From assembly GCF_015645465.1 (NCBI RefSeq), contig NZ_JADOEL010000010.1, positions 1 through 64,000 on the forward strand: a DNA stretch of 64,000 nucleotides. The letters are read 5' to 3'. Positions 1 through 7,517 of this stretch are shown in pieces. A model generated the notes under the pieces. The model was not told the DNA's origin and made no database searches. It was given only the letters and a program-made list of their open reading frames with translations. Source of the DNA: Herminiimonas contaminans (lineage in GTDB: Bacteria; Pseudomonadota; Gammaproteobacteria; Burkholderiales; Burkholderiaceae_D). The position numbers and the translations under genes were made by a program. Within the stretch, counting starts at the first letter, position 1. Every line of letters begins with the position of its first letter.

Positions 1-125
1 TTACTCGCAGGCTCAATTGAATGCTGTTGCCAGACAACTCAATGAACGACCGAGAAAAACCTTAAACTACGAAACACCGGCTCAACGGTTTTATCAATCT
101 GTTGCATCCACCGGTTGAAACCGCC
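1..125 (+). mobile_element. Right end of an IS30-family insertion sequence (partial)
   Basis: The window opens inside the 3' end of a transposase gene. The last codons and the bases just after them (about 100-125, ending ACCGCC) look like the terminal inverted repeat of an IS30-type element, because in this family the transposase gene runs into or close to the right repeat. Directly after it, from about 126, a TadD-like reading frame resumes without its 5' part. The other end of the element lies outside the window, so the exact boundary and any target duplication cannot be read here. Confidence 0.6.
2..118 (+). CDS. IS30-family transposase, C-terminal 38 residues
   Basis: An open frame runs from base 2 to a TGA at 116-118. 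Its translation contains LNERPRKTLNYETPAQRF, the typical C-terminal signature of IS30-family DDE transposases (LN.RPRK.L.Y.TP...F). The catalytic domain lies upstream of the window. The stop codon falls inside the presumed right inverted repeat. The frame is the same as that of the TadD-like gene that follows, so the TGA also closes any read-through into it. Family assignment is good; whether the full element is intact is unknown. Confidence 0.75.
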   Translation, partial: YSQAQLNAVARQLNERPRKTLNYETPAQRFYQSVASTG

Positions 126-148
126 ACAACAAGCAGGTATATCTGGAC

Positions 149-811
149 ATGATCAAAAAGATGCAGGATCGCTCCTTGTATTTTGCATCGATTGCGCACA
201 TAGACTCCTATCAAAAGACCTATGGCACTTCGCCTGAAATACAGCGCTTGTATGCGGATGCCTTGCGTGCCACCGGCCAGGATGCTGCAGCGGAAAAACA
301 ATACAAGGCACTGCTGAACGGCCCCGAATCTGCCGCCGCCTGGCATGGCCTGGGCCTGCTTGATGCGCAACGTGGCAATTCCGCGCTGGCGATTGCCAAT
401 CTGCGTGAATCCAGCCGTCTGAATCCGACTAATGCGATCGTCCTGAGCGATTTGAGTTATGCCTTGTTGAATACCGGTGACACCAATGCTGCGCGCGTGC
501 CTTTGATGCAAGCGGTCGAACTTGCTCCTGGCAATCGTAAAGTGATCAGCAATCTCGCCTTGTTCTTCTTGCTTTCCGGTGATGCACCTAAAGCGGAATC
601 GTTGATGAAAGAAGCTGGTATGCCAGCGGATCTGCGGACTGAAATATTCAAACAGAAGAACGAGATCCTAAGCAGGAATGCGTCCCTGGCCGCGAATGCG
701 GCGGGCAGTAATCGAACCATGCCGGTAGTTGCCGGTGGCAGTGGTATGCAATTACAGCTGCAGCTGCAATTGCTGTCGCCGAGTCCGGCGGTTGTCGCGC
801 GTAGCGAATAG
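149..811 (+). CDS. tadD: TadD-like TPR protein, 5'-truncated by IS insertion
   Basis: This 220-residue frame is rich in tetratricopeptide-type helices (about residues 30-150, with repeats such as AAWHGLGLLDAQRGNSALAI and ALLNTGDTNAARVPLMQAVEL). TadD proteins are TPR lipoproteins of the tight-adherence (Flp pilus) secretion machine. Normal TadD proteins begin with a signal peptide and lipobox, which are missing here. The frame is open back to the transposase stop at 116-118, so residues upstream of the ATG at 149 (codons 119-148) are also TadD-like. The likely reading is that an IS30 element removed or separated the start. No strong ribosome binding site precedes 149. The tail (about 185-220) is low-complexity and rich in Gln, Leu and Ser. 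The downstream DUF3613-like and TadG-like genes support a tad role. Function may be lost. Confidence 0.65.
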   Translation: MIKKMQDRSLYFASIAHIDSYQKTYGTSPEIQRLYADALRATGQDAAAEKQYKALLNGPESAAAWHGLGLLDAQRGNSALAIANLRESSRLNPTNAIVLSDLSYALLNTGDTNAARVPLMQAVELAPGNRKVISNLALFFLLSGDAPKAESLMKEAGMPADLRTEIFKQKNEILSRNASLAANAAGSNRTMPVVAGGSGMQLQLQLQLLSPSPAVVARSE

Positions 812-855
812 TTATGCGCAAGGAGTTTCTTCTGCATAAGTCTTGAGGAGGATAT

Positions 856-1185
856 ATGTACCAATCACTTTTGGAGTTGATGAAAATGAAACCCGGCATC
901 TTGCTGGCAATTGCGCTGTCATCTTGCTTTACATCGATATGTAGTGCGCAGGATTCGGTTCAGGTGCAGGAACCGATGGTTCAGGAGAAAAAACCTGCGC
1001 GGCAGATAGGCGAGCTCACGTCTTCTTTGTTGGCTATGCAGGTAAACGGCAGCGCTGCCGGTCCGGCGCTTCCCATGCTGGGGGCGACCAGCTCGATTAG
1101 CTGGGAGCGCTACAAAGACAGCTTCAAATACAGAATTCCGGAATCATTTGAACGGGCTGTCAGTAAAGGTAATACGAGTCAATGA
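856..1185 (+). CDS. Small secreted DUF3613-like protein of the tad locus
   Basis: A 109-residue protein with an N-terminal hydrophobic signal segment (about residues 13-31, ending SICSA before QDSVQ). It has a conserved-looking core with IGELTSSLLAMQ, AGPALPMLG and RYKDSFKYRIPESF, which I recognise as the DUF3613 pattern seen beside tad genes in Burkholderiales. A strong purine-rich site (TGAGGAGG, 844-851) sits just before the ATG at 856; an internal ATG at 880 would also leave a signal peptide. It is probably exported to the periplasm. Its molecular role is unknown. It lies 44 bases after the tadD-like gene and 21 before the tadG-like gene, so it is likely cotranscribed. Confidence 0.65.
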   Translation: MYQSLLELMKMKPGILLAIALSSCFTSICSAQDSVQVQEPMVQEKKPARQIGELTSSLLAMQVNGSAAGPALPMLGATSSISWERYKDSFKYRIPESFERAVSKGNTSQ

Positions 1186-1206
1186 CCTTGTGTCGATAGG
1201 CGATGT

Positions 1207-3288
1207 ATGAGCATTTTTCTGCAATCTCGCGCATTGAAGGAGGACGCCCATCCGCGCAGGATGATGGCGTCGAATCAGCGTGGATCGATTGCAGTTATCG
1301 CAGCGATAGGCATTTCAACCATGATCATCGTGTTGGCGTCGATAGATATTGGTTACCTGTTTTACCAAAAGCGTGATCTGCAAAAAGTTGCCGACCTGGC
1401 TGCACTGGCGGGGGCGCAGCAACTCGCCAGATCATCTACCTTGCCTAATCCCTGCGCGTCGGCGGTGACCGTCGCCAAGGCCAATGCGGATGCGCAAGTG
1501 TCTCAGGCTTTTTCCGCCAGCGAATTTGCTTCTACCTGCGGCAGATGGGATCCGGCTGTCATCACTGCTGCGCCGCATTACCTGGCATATGCAGGTGGTG
1601 TAACGCCCTCAGGCAATCCTCCGGCCTCTGCGGTACGCGTGTGGGTTAGCCGCTCATTTCACAGTTTCTTTGGGTCATGGGCCAATCGCAATGTGGCTGC
1701 TATGGCGATTGCAACCGCTGGTGCGCCGATTGCCGTGTTCTCGGTAGAGTCCAGACTGTTGCGCATCAAGGATGGAACCGTCCCCAAGTTGCTGGCGGAT
1801 TTGGGCGTGGACATCAAGGGGACTTCCCTGCTTTCATATGACGGTATAGCCAATGCCAAGGTAACGGCTGGGGGCTTGTTAGGGGCTCTCGGTTTCAATA
1901 TACCTTTGACTGCGGATGTCGGAACGATCAAAAACCTGATCGCATTAGGAACACCCAAGTGTCCCAGTGGTGTATGCCCGTTAAATGAGCTGTTGGGCGC
2001 AATGAGCACAGTCGGTGGACAAAGCGATCTGATCAACGCTCTCGGTATTCAATCCGGTTCCGTTAAATTGCTGACAGATGCGGGTGGACGAGGATTGATG
2101 ACCTTAGTGGATCTCGCGAACGGCAAATCGGTGCTGGAGGCGAATATCAAATCAGCTGAGTTGTTGAGCACGGCAATAGTCCTTGCGAATAGCAATCATC
2201 CTGCCGTTGCCGCCGGAGTAAACCTTAATCTTCCATCGTTGGTGAGCGTAGATACCAAGATAGGAATTGTGGAACCGCCATCAATTGGTATCGGCGGAAT
2301 CGGAACGACTGCCGTCACATCGCAAGTCCGGGTATTCGCGCAAGCCAAGAGTAATCTTTTGAATGTTGGTTTACTCAATGCGAACTTGCTATCGGCAGAT
2401 ATTCCATTGGCGATAGATGTCGTGAATGGGATAGGCACTATCACCGATATGTGCACCAGGAAAGTTGATGGTAAAGACGTCGCGACGATTGCGATAAGTG
2501 CGCCACTGCTGAAACTTTGTGTCGGTGATTTCAATTCAAGCAGCGCCTTTTCGAAAACCTCAACCTGTAGTGACAATCTGCAAAACCATACTTTATTGAA
2601 CGTGTTAAACGGGAAATTAAGTGTCAATACAAGTTTCACCGTCGATGCGCTGCCAAACACGGATAGTCAGGATTTTGTAAAAGGGCAAACGAAATCGATA
2701 GGCAGAAATGACCTGCAATTCGGCACAACCGTATCGAACCTGATGAGTGGACTCATCGCCAAGTTGATTAGCGCTGTCTTTAATCAAGGAAAAGGAAGTG
2801 TCACCAGCAACGATCTGGCCGGTCCCTTGCTGGGTGCAGTGAGTCAGACGGGAAATGTTTTGAATAACGCGTTGGCGAAAGTTGAGACCATGCTCACGGG
2901 TTTAAGAAATTTCGCTACTGGTGTGAATGCAAATAGCAGTTTGGCGGGTTTGCTGGGTGGCGTTGTAACCGGATTATTGAGCACAGTAGGAACCCTGGCG
3001 AATGGCCTGTTAAATGTCGTGGGTAATCTTTTAACGGCGGTATTTTGTCTGGGTAACCAGCAGTGCATACTCGGGAACCAACTGGCTGGAGATCAGGGGT
3101 CTATCAGCAAAGTTTTGCTGACCATATTGAGCATGGTGACGGAGTTGCTCAAGCCCGTCCTTGATGCCTTGGGTCTGGCTCTGGCAACTCAACTTGAAGC
3201 GCTGCTTGGAACTCAGTTAGGCCAGGTTGACGTCACTCTGATTGATTTGAATTGTGGAGGCGGCGATACCGCCAGACTGGTTCACTAA
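1207..3288 (+). CDS. TadG-like pilus assembly protein
   Basis: A 693-residue protein whose N-terminus has the TadE/TadG form: a short basic stretch with QRGSIAV followed by one membrane helix (about residues 28-50), then YQKRDLQKVADLAALAGAQ, the conserved segment after the pseudopilin-like helix. TadG proteins are envelope components of the Flp pilus system. The rest is a long extracytoplasmic region poor in charge and rich in Leu, Asn, Gly and Ser, with several Cys (for example CPSGVCP and CLGNQQC). I see no clear von Willebrand A domain with a MIDAS motif, unlike some TadG proteins. The start is uncertain: 1207 has a weak AGG six bases upstream, while ATGs at 1261 and 1264 would give the more usual short N-terminus. 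Confidence 0.7.
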   Translation: MSIFLQSRALKEDAHPRRMMASNQRGSIAVIAAIGISTMIIVLASIDIGYLFYQKRDLQKVADLAALAGAQQLARSSTLPNPCASAVTVAKANADAQVSQAFSASEFASTCGRWDPAVITAAPHYLAYAGGVTPSGNPPASAVRVWVSRSFHSFFGSWANRNVAAMAIATAGAPIAVFSVESRLLRIKDGTVPKLLADLGVDIKGTSLLSYDGIANAKVTAGGLLGALGFNIPLTADVGTIKNLIALGTPKCPSGVCPLNELLGAMSTVGGQSDLINALGIQSGSVKLLTDAGGRGLMTLVDLANGKSVLEANIKSAELLSTAIVLANSNHPAVAAGVNLNLPSLVSVDTKIGIVEPPSIGIGGIGTTAVTSQVRVFAQAKSNLLNVGLLNANLLSADIPLAIDVVNGIGTITDMCTRKVDGKDVATIAISAPLLKLCVGDFNSSSAFSKTSTCSDNLQNHTLLNVLNGKLSVNTSFTVDALPNTDSQDFVKGQTKSIGRNDLQFGTTVSNLMSGLIAKLISAVFNQGKGSVTSNDLAGPLLGAVSQTGNVLNNALAKVETMLTGLRNFATGVNANSSLAGLLGGVVTGLLSTVGTLANGLLNVVGNLLTAVFCLGNQQCILGNQLAGDQGSISKVLLTILSMVTELLKPVLDALGLALATQLEALLGTQLGQVDVTLIDLNCGGGDTARLVH

Positions 3289-3333
3289 ATGTCTTATAAC
3301 GAATCTCAATACTTCGACTCTTGATACTTGCCC

Positions 3334-3690
3334 ATGAAAAATAAATCTTCGTTTGGAAAGTGGTTCGGCTATCTCGGCTTCGATCATTTCATCGCGCCGT
3401 TTTTGATCAAGCTAATTTACTGGGTTGGCGTGTTGGTGATCGTGAGTGCCGGCATCGGTGGTTTCTTCGCCACCTTTGCCATGCCGGAGCGCGGGATTGG
3501 TGGCGTCTTGCTGGCCCTGATCGCGACGGTCCTGTCTTTATTGTTCTGGCGTCTGATGTGTGAACTGCTGATCCTGGCTTTCAATATTTATGCGCGGCTG
3601 GTTGAGATACGCAATTTGCTGTCGAGTCGGCAGGAACGTATGGATGCATATCGCAAAGTGCCGAGTGTGCGTGCCTTGAATAACGAATGA
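3334..3690 (+). CDS. DUF4282-like inner-membrane protein
   Basis: A protein of about 118 residues with two strongly hydrophobic segments (about residues 22-48 and 56-85) separated by a short loop with PERGIGG, and a charged C-terminus. The layout and the FDHFIAPFLIKLIYW start resemble DUF4282 membrane proteins of unknown role. The ATG at 3334 is preferred to the TTG at 3328 two codons earlier. It lies 45 bases after the tadG-like gene and 21 before the sigma-54 regulator, suggesting one transcript. Function is unknown. Confidence 0.6.
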   Translation: MKNKSSFGKWFGYLGFDHFIAPFLIKLIYWVGVLVIVSAGIGGFFATFAMPERGIGGVLLALIATVLSLLFWRLMCELLILAFNIYARLVEIRNLLSSRQERMDAYRKVPSVRALNNE

Positions 3691-3711
3691 CGGAAACTGT
3701 GTAAATACTCA

Positions 3712-5109
3712 ATGCAAAAAATTAAAGCACCACAAGAGAATATCGATATTTACGTTTGGGAAGGTAAATCAGATATTTACGACCGCATCGTCCGCTGCCT
3801 GGTGAGTTCCGAGGTGGATGTGATGCGCGCCGATCATATGGATCTGATGCCGGATCAACCCAAGCTGTCGCCATCGATCGCGATTATTTCAGTGACGATG
3901 ATAGATGGCGGTCGCTTTAATGCCAATGACTGGCAAAAAGCGCATGGCATGCCCGTGATCTGGGTCGCGGAAGCGCCGCGTGCTTTCGATTCGCGTGTTT
4001 ACCCGCCTGAGTATTCCCACATCCTCATGCTGGATTTCACTTGCGCCGAATTGCGTCGCCTGGTGTTTGGCCTGGCGGGCGAGCTGCATGGTGGAGCGAA
4101 GTCGGCGCAGGAGCGCGATCCGCTGATCGCCGAATCCGATGTGATGAAGACCTTGCTCAAGGAGACTGTGGCGTTTGCTGATTGTGATTCGAATGTGTTG
4201 ATCGCCGGTGAAACCGGGGTTGGTAAAGAACGTATTGCGCGCCTGCTGCATGAAAACCATCAACGCTACAGCAAGGGCCCGTTCGTCGCGGTCAACTGCG
4301 GTGCGATACCGGATGGTTTGTTTGAGTCGCATTTCTTTGGTCATGCGAAGGGTGCGTTTACCGGTGCGATGCTGGCGCACAAAGGTTATTTCGAGCAGGC
4401 AGATAACGGCACTTTGTTCCTGGATGAGATCGGCGATCTGCCTTTGTATCAACAGGTCAAACTATTGCGCGTGCTGGAACAGAGCAAGGTGACGCGTCTC
4501 GGTTCCGCGGTGGAGGTCGATGTCGAATTTCGTCTGGTGGCGGCGACCAATCGTAATTTGCGCGAGCTGGTGAAACAGGAAATGTTTCGTTCCGATTTGT
4601 ATTACCGGATGGCGGTGATAGAGCTGCGGGTTCCCAGTCTGGAGGAGCGCGGCGAGGTCGATAAGATCGCGATTTTCAGCGGTATCGTGAATCAGATATT
4701 CAAGAACGCAGCGCGCGACTCTGCACCATTGCCGGAAGTCCCTGACTGGTTATTGCGCATGGTGGCGCATACGCGCTTCCGTGGCAATGTGCGCGAGCTG
4801 CGCAATATTGCCGAGCGCATCACGATTATTCACCGGCAGCTCGGTGACTGGGATAAAGGTGCGATAGATCGCGTGTTCCATGCTTTGCAGGACTTGAAGG
4901 TGGAGTGTGATCACGAAGAGCAGGGCGGCGCCCGCAAGAAGTGGGACGCGGCTGATCGCAATCGCATTATTGAAGCGCTGGATGCGCATAACTGGCGCAG
5001 GCAGGATACGGCGAATCATTTGAAAATGAGTCGCAAGGTCTTGTGGGAAAAAATGCGCAAGTTCCAGATCATAGACGGTGATCCCGAGCCGGGTGAGGTC
5101 GAGCCCTGA
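3712..5109 (+). CDS. Sigma-54-dependent activator with degenerate receiver domain
   Basis: A 465-residue bacterial enhancer-binding protein. The central AAA+ domain has Walker A GETGVGKE (166-173), the sigma-54 contact loop GAFTGA (214-219) and Walker B TLFLDEIG (234-241). It is followed by the arginine-containing segment FRSDLYYR and the [10 protein letters not shown] motif. The C-terminus (about 415-455) is a Fis-type helix-turn-helix. The first 125 residues are laid out like a receiver domain, but the strand that normally carries the phosphoacceptor Asp reads [10 protein letters not shown] and the acidic pair of strand 1 is missing, so it is unlikely to be phosphorylated in the usual way. 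As the last gene of the tad cluster it may control tad transcription; that is inferred from position. A terminator follows. Confidence 0.85.
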   Translation: MQKIKAPQENIDIYVWEGKSDIYDRIVRCLVSSEVDVMRADHMDLMPDQPKLSPSIAIISVTMIDGGRFNANDWQKAHGMPVIWVAEAPRAFDSRVYPPEYSHILMLDFTCAELRRLVFGLAGELHGGAKSAQERDPLIAESDVMKTLLKETVAFADCDSNVLIAGETGVGKERIARLLHENHQRYSKGPFVAVNCGAIPDGLFESHFFGHAKGAFTGAMLAHKGYFEQADNGTLFLDEIGDLPLYQQVKLLRVLEQSKVTRLGSAVEVDVEFRLVAATNRNLRELVKQEMFRSDLYYRMAVIELRVPSLEERGEVDKIAIFSGIVNQIFKNAARDSAPLPEVPDWLLRMVAHTRFRGNVRELRNIAERITIIHRQLGDWDKGAIDRVFHALQDLKVECDHEEQGGARKKWDAADRNRIIEALDAHNWRRQDTANHLKMSRKVLWEKMRKFQIIDGDPEPGEVEP

Positions 5110-5113
5110 AGAA

Positions 5114-5146
5114 AAAAGCCATGCCGCGTTAAGCGACATGGCTTTT
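5114..5146. terminator. Bidirectional terminator between regulator and pirin gene
   Basis: A ten-base stem AAAAGCCATG (5114-5123) pairs with CATGGCTTTT (5137-5146), with a short inner CGC/GCG pairing in the loop. It has A-tracts and T-tracts on both sides and lies between convergent genes, so it can end transcription from both. Confidence 0.85.
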
Positions 5147-5169
5147 GGATGTTGCGTGTTCAACTGCCT

Positions 5170-6045
5170 TTATTCGGCACGCGCCGGGATTTGCGCAAAG
5201 CGGCCACTGTTGAAATCGTCGATTGCCTGCACGATTTCTTCATGGGTATTCATGACAAACGGACCATGACCAACGATAGCTTCATCGATAGGTTCGCCAC
5301 TGATCAACAGTACAACGGCATCGTTGTTGGCTTCTATCGTGACGCCACTGCCTGCACGATCGAGCAAGACCATTTGCGCATCGCGTGCAATTGCATCGCC
5401 ATTCACCGAGACCGTACCGCGCAACACGATGAGGGCTGCATTCCAGCCTTCAGGCACCGGCAATTCACTGATGCTGCCCTGATTCAGCCGCACATCCAAT
5501 ACATGCATAGGCGTGAAGGTGTGCGCCGGTCCAGCGTGGCCCTGATACTCACCCGCAATCACGCGCACCGTGCCTGCACCGTCCGGCATCGCCACCGCTG
5601 GAATGTCGCGGTCGACGATGGCCTGATAGCCAGGTGCCGTCATTTTGTCCTTGGCTGGCAGGTTGACCCAGAGCTGCACCATTTCCAGCGCGCCGCCGGA
5701 ACGCGTGAAGGCTTCGGAGTGGAACTCTTCATGCAGGATGCCAGAACCAGCGGTCATCCATTGCACATCGCCGGGACCGATTACACCGCCCTGGCCAGTT
5801 GAGTCACGATGCTCGACCTCGCCTTTGTAGACGATGGTGACTGTTTCAAAACCGCGGTGCGGATGGGAGCCGACGCCAGGCGGACGTTGTGCCGGGCTGA
5901 ATTCAGCTGGGCCTGCGTAGTCCAGCAGCAGGAAAGGGCTGAGTTGTTTGCCGTGGCTTTGATACGAAAACATGGAGCGCACAGGAAAGCCGTCGCCGAC
6001 CCAGTGTGGGCGAGGAGCGCTGTAGACGCCAATGATGTTTTTCAT
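5170..6045 (-). CDS. Pirin family protein
   Basis: A 291-residue bicupin of the pirin family. The N-terminal cupin (about 10-140) contains the metal-binding pattern HPHRGFETVTIV and, further on, GSGILHEE, giving the His/His/Glu set expected of pirins. The second cupin (about 150-285) is more degenerate, as usual in the family. Characterised pirins include a quercetin dioxygenase and redox-sensing nuclear proteins; the substrate here is unknown. The gene is divergent from a LysR regulator 120 bases away, a frequent arrangement that suggests the regulator controls it. It converges on the sigma-54 regulator at a shared terminator. Confidence 0.88.
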   Translation of the reverse strand: MKNIIGVYSAPRPHWVGDGFPVRSMFSYQSHGKQLSPFLLLDYAGPAEFSPAQRPPGVGSHPHRGFETVTIVYKGEVEHRDSTGQGGVIGPGDVQWMTAGSGILHEEFHSEAFTRSGGALEMVQLWVNLPAKDKMTAPGYQAIVDRDIPAVAMPDGAGTVRVIAGEYQGHAGPAHTFTPMHVLDVRLNQGSISELPVPEGWNAALIVLRGTVSVNGDAIARDAQMVLLDRAGSGVTIEANNDAVVLLISGEPIDEAIVGHGPFVMNTHEEIVQAIDDFNSGRFAQIPARAE

Positions 6046-6164
6046 GATTGTTTCCTTTCGGGTGCGAGATTATTTAACTGGATTAAGGATAGTGCAGGGA
6101 CGATGGCTTGAGTAGGCAGTAAAATCAGGCATGAGTGTCCTATTTGGTGAACGATGGAGTGCAA
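6046..6164. promoter_or_regulatory. Divergent promoter region, pirin / LysR regulator
   Basis: 119 bases between two divergent starts must hold both promoters and probably the LysR operator. A ribosome binding site GGAG (6155-6158) precedes the ATG at 6165. I could not pick out a convincing T-N11-A operator or clean -35/-10 pair by eye. Confidence 0.4.
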
Positions 6165-7070
6165 ATGCAGGATTTGAACGACCTTTATTTCTTCGTCCAG
6201 GTGGTCGATCACGGCGGCTTCGCGCCGGCCGGGCGTGCCTTGGGCATCCCGAAGTCCAAGCTGAGTCGCCGCATCGCGCTATTGGAAGAGCGACTGGGCG
6301 TGCGCCTGATCCAGCGTACGACGCGGCAGTTTTCGGTGACTGAGATCGGGCAAACCTATTACGAACACTGCAAGGCGATGCTAGTCGAGGCAGAGGCGGC
6401 GCAGGATGTGATCGATGTGACGCGCGCAGAGCCGCGCGGCGTGGTGCGCCTGTCCTGTCCGATTACTTTGTTGCACGCCCATGTCAGCAGCATGCTGGCT
6501 GATTTCATGGCTTTGAATCCGCATGTGACTGTGCATCTGGAGGCGACCAACAGGCGTGTCGATGTGGTGGCGGAAGCCATGGATGTCGCGATCCGGGTGC
6601 GGCCGCCGCCGATACAGGATAGTGATTTGGTGATGCGGGTGCTGTCTGATCGCGGGCAGTGCCTGGTTGGTAGCCCTGCTTTATTTAATAAGCAGGAGCG
6701 GCCTGTATCCCCGGCCGATATCGCAGACTGGCCCAGCCTGGCGCTGGGTTCGCCGCAGCAGACGCATGTGTGGAATTTATTCGGGCCTGACGGTGCACAT
6801 GTGTCCTTGCATCACCATCCGCGGTTTGTGACTGGCGACATGATGGCTTTGCGCGATGCCGCGGTGGCCGGCGTCGGTATCGTGCAGTTGCCGCGCATGA
6901 TGATACGGGAGCAATTGGCGGACGGTAGCTTGCTGAGTTTGTTGCCGGATTGGGCGCCACGGCGTGAAATCGTGCATGCGGTATTCCCGTCACGACGTGG
7001 CGTATTGCCGTCGGTACGGGCGCTGATCGACTATTTGGCCGAGCGTTTTCAGGCGTTAAACGAGGATTGA
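6165..7070 (+). CDS. LysR-family transcriptional regulator
   Basis: A 301-residue LysR regulator. The N-terminal winged helix-turn-helix spans about residues 1-60 and has the family pattern GGFAPAGRALGIPKSKLSRR followed by LEERLGVRLIQRTTR. The effector-binding domain follows (about 85-295). The ATG at 6165 is chosen because GGAG lies six bases upstream and the HTH starts normally from it; a GTG at 6135 would add ten residues. The sequence type resembles the CrgA/DsdC-like branch often found next to pirin or quinone-related genes. It probably regulates the divergent pirin gene and itself; the inducer is unknown. Confidence 0.88.
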   Translation: MQDLNDLYFFVQVVDHGGFAPAGRALGIPKSKLSRRIALLEERLGVRLIQRTTRQFSVTEIGQTYYEHCKAMLVEAEAAQDVIDVTRAEPRGVVRLSCPITLLHAHVSSMLADFMALNPHVTVHLEATNRRVDVVAEAMDVAIRVRPPPIQDSDLVMRVLSDRGQCLVGSPALFNKQERPVSPADIADWPSLALGSPQQTHVWNLFGPDGAHVSLHHHPRFVTGDMMALRDAAVAGVGIVQLPRMMIREQLADGSLLSLLPDWAPRREIVHAVFPSRRGVLPSVRALIDYLAERFQALNED

Positions 7071-7517
7071 CATGATTTTTTCTAAACAATTGTAGGCGTA
7101 AACCAGGTCAAAACAGTCTTTAGCGCCATAAGTGTTGTTTGCAAGCTAATGGATCTGTCGGGCGGCTGTTCTGGTGGTAGTTGTTATCGTGGTGGTAAAG
7201 CATGGCAAAAGCGCTAAAAACAACGGGTTCTGGGTATAACGTGCATTGCCTTCAGGGCCTTTGTTGACGCATAAAAAGCACAGTATTTACGAAAAATCAC
7301 TAAATGCACATTTTTGTTTTTTTGCTGCAATCTTTTCTATTCTTTTCGTTTTCGCTGCATTAAGATTTGAGAGTTACGTTTTGATGTTTTTACATTTCCA
7401 CGCAGAAAATTTACATTTTGTCAGTGTGGAGTTGAAAATTGCATTGTTACAAAAATAACTGAGGCGGTTTTCTAAAGAAAACCAGTCTCGGCCCATTAAT
7501 ACTCTAGCCGTTTAAGC
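7071..7517. other. 447-base gap, AT-rich leader of the GGDEF-EAL gene
   Basis: No convincing gene. The first 180 bases have average composition; from about 7260 to 7460 the sequence becomes markedly T-rich, with runs such as TTTTTGTTTTTTTGC. A 70-codon frame at 7246-7458 begins on TTG and encodes a low-complexity Phe-rich peptide without a good ribosome binding site, so I treat it as chance. The region probably carries the promoter of the gene starting at 7518, and the AT-rich part could bind a nucleoid protein such as H-NS/MvaT; that is inference. Confidence 0.4.

Noticed and set aside
7246-7458. 70-codon Phe-rich frame in the gap before the GGDEF-EAL gene
   Set aside because: TTG start, no ribosome binding site, low-complexity product from an AT-rich block.
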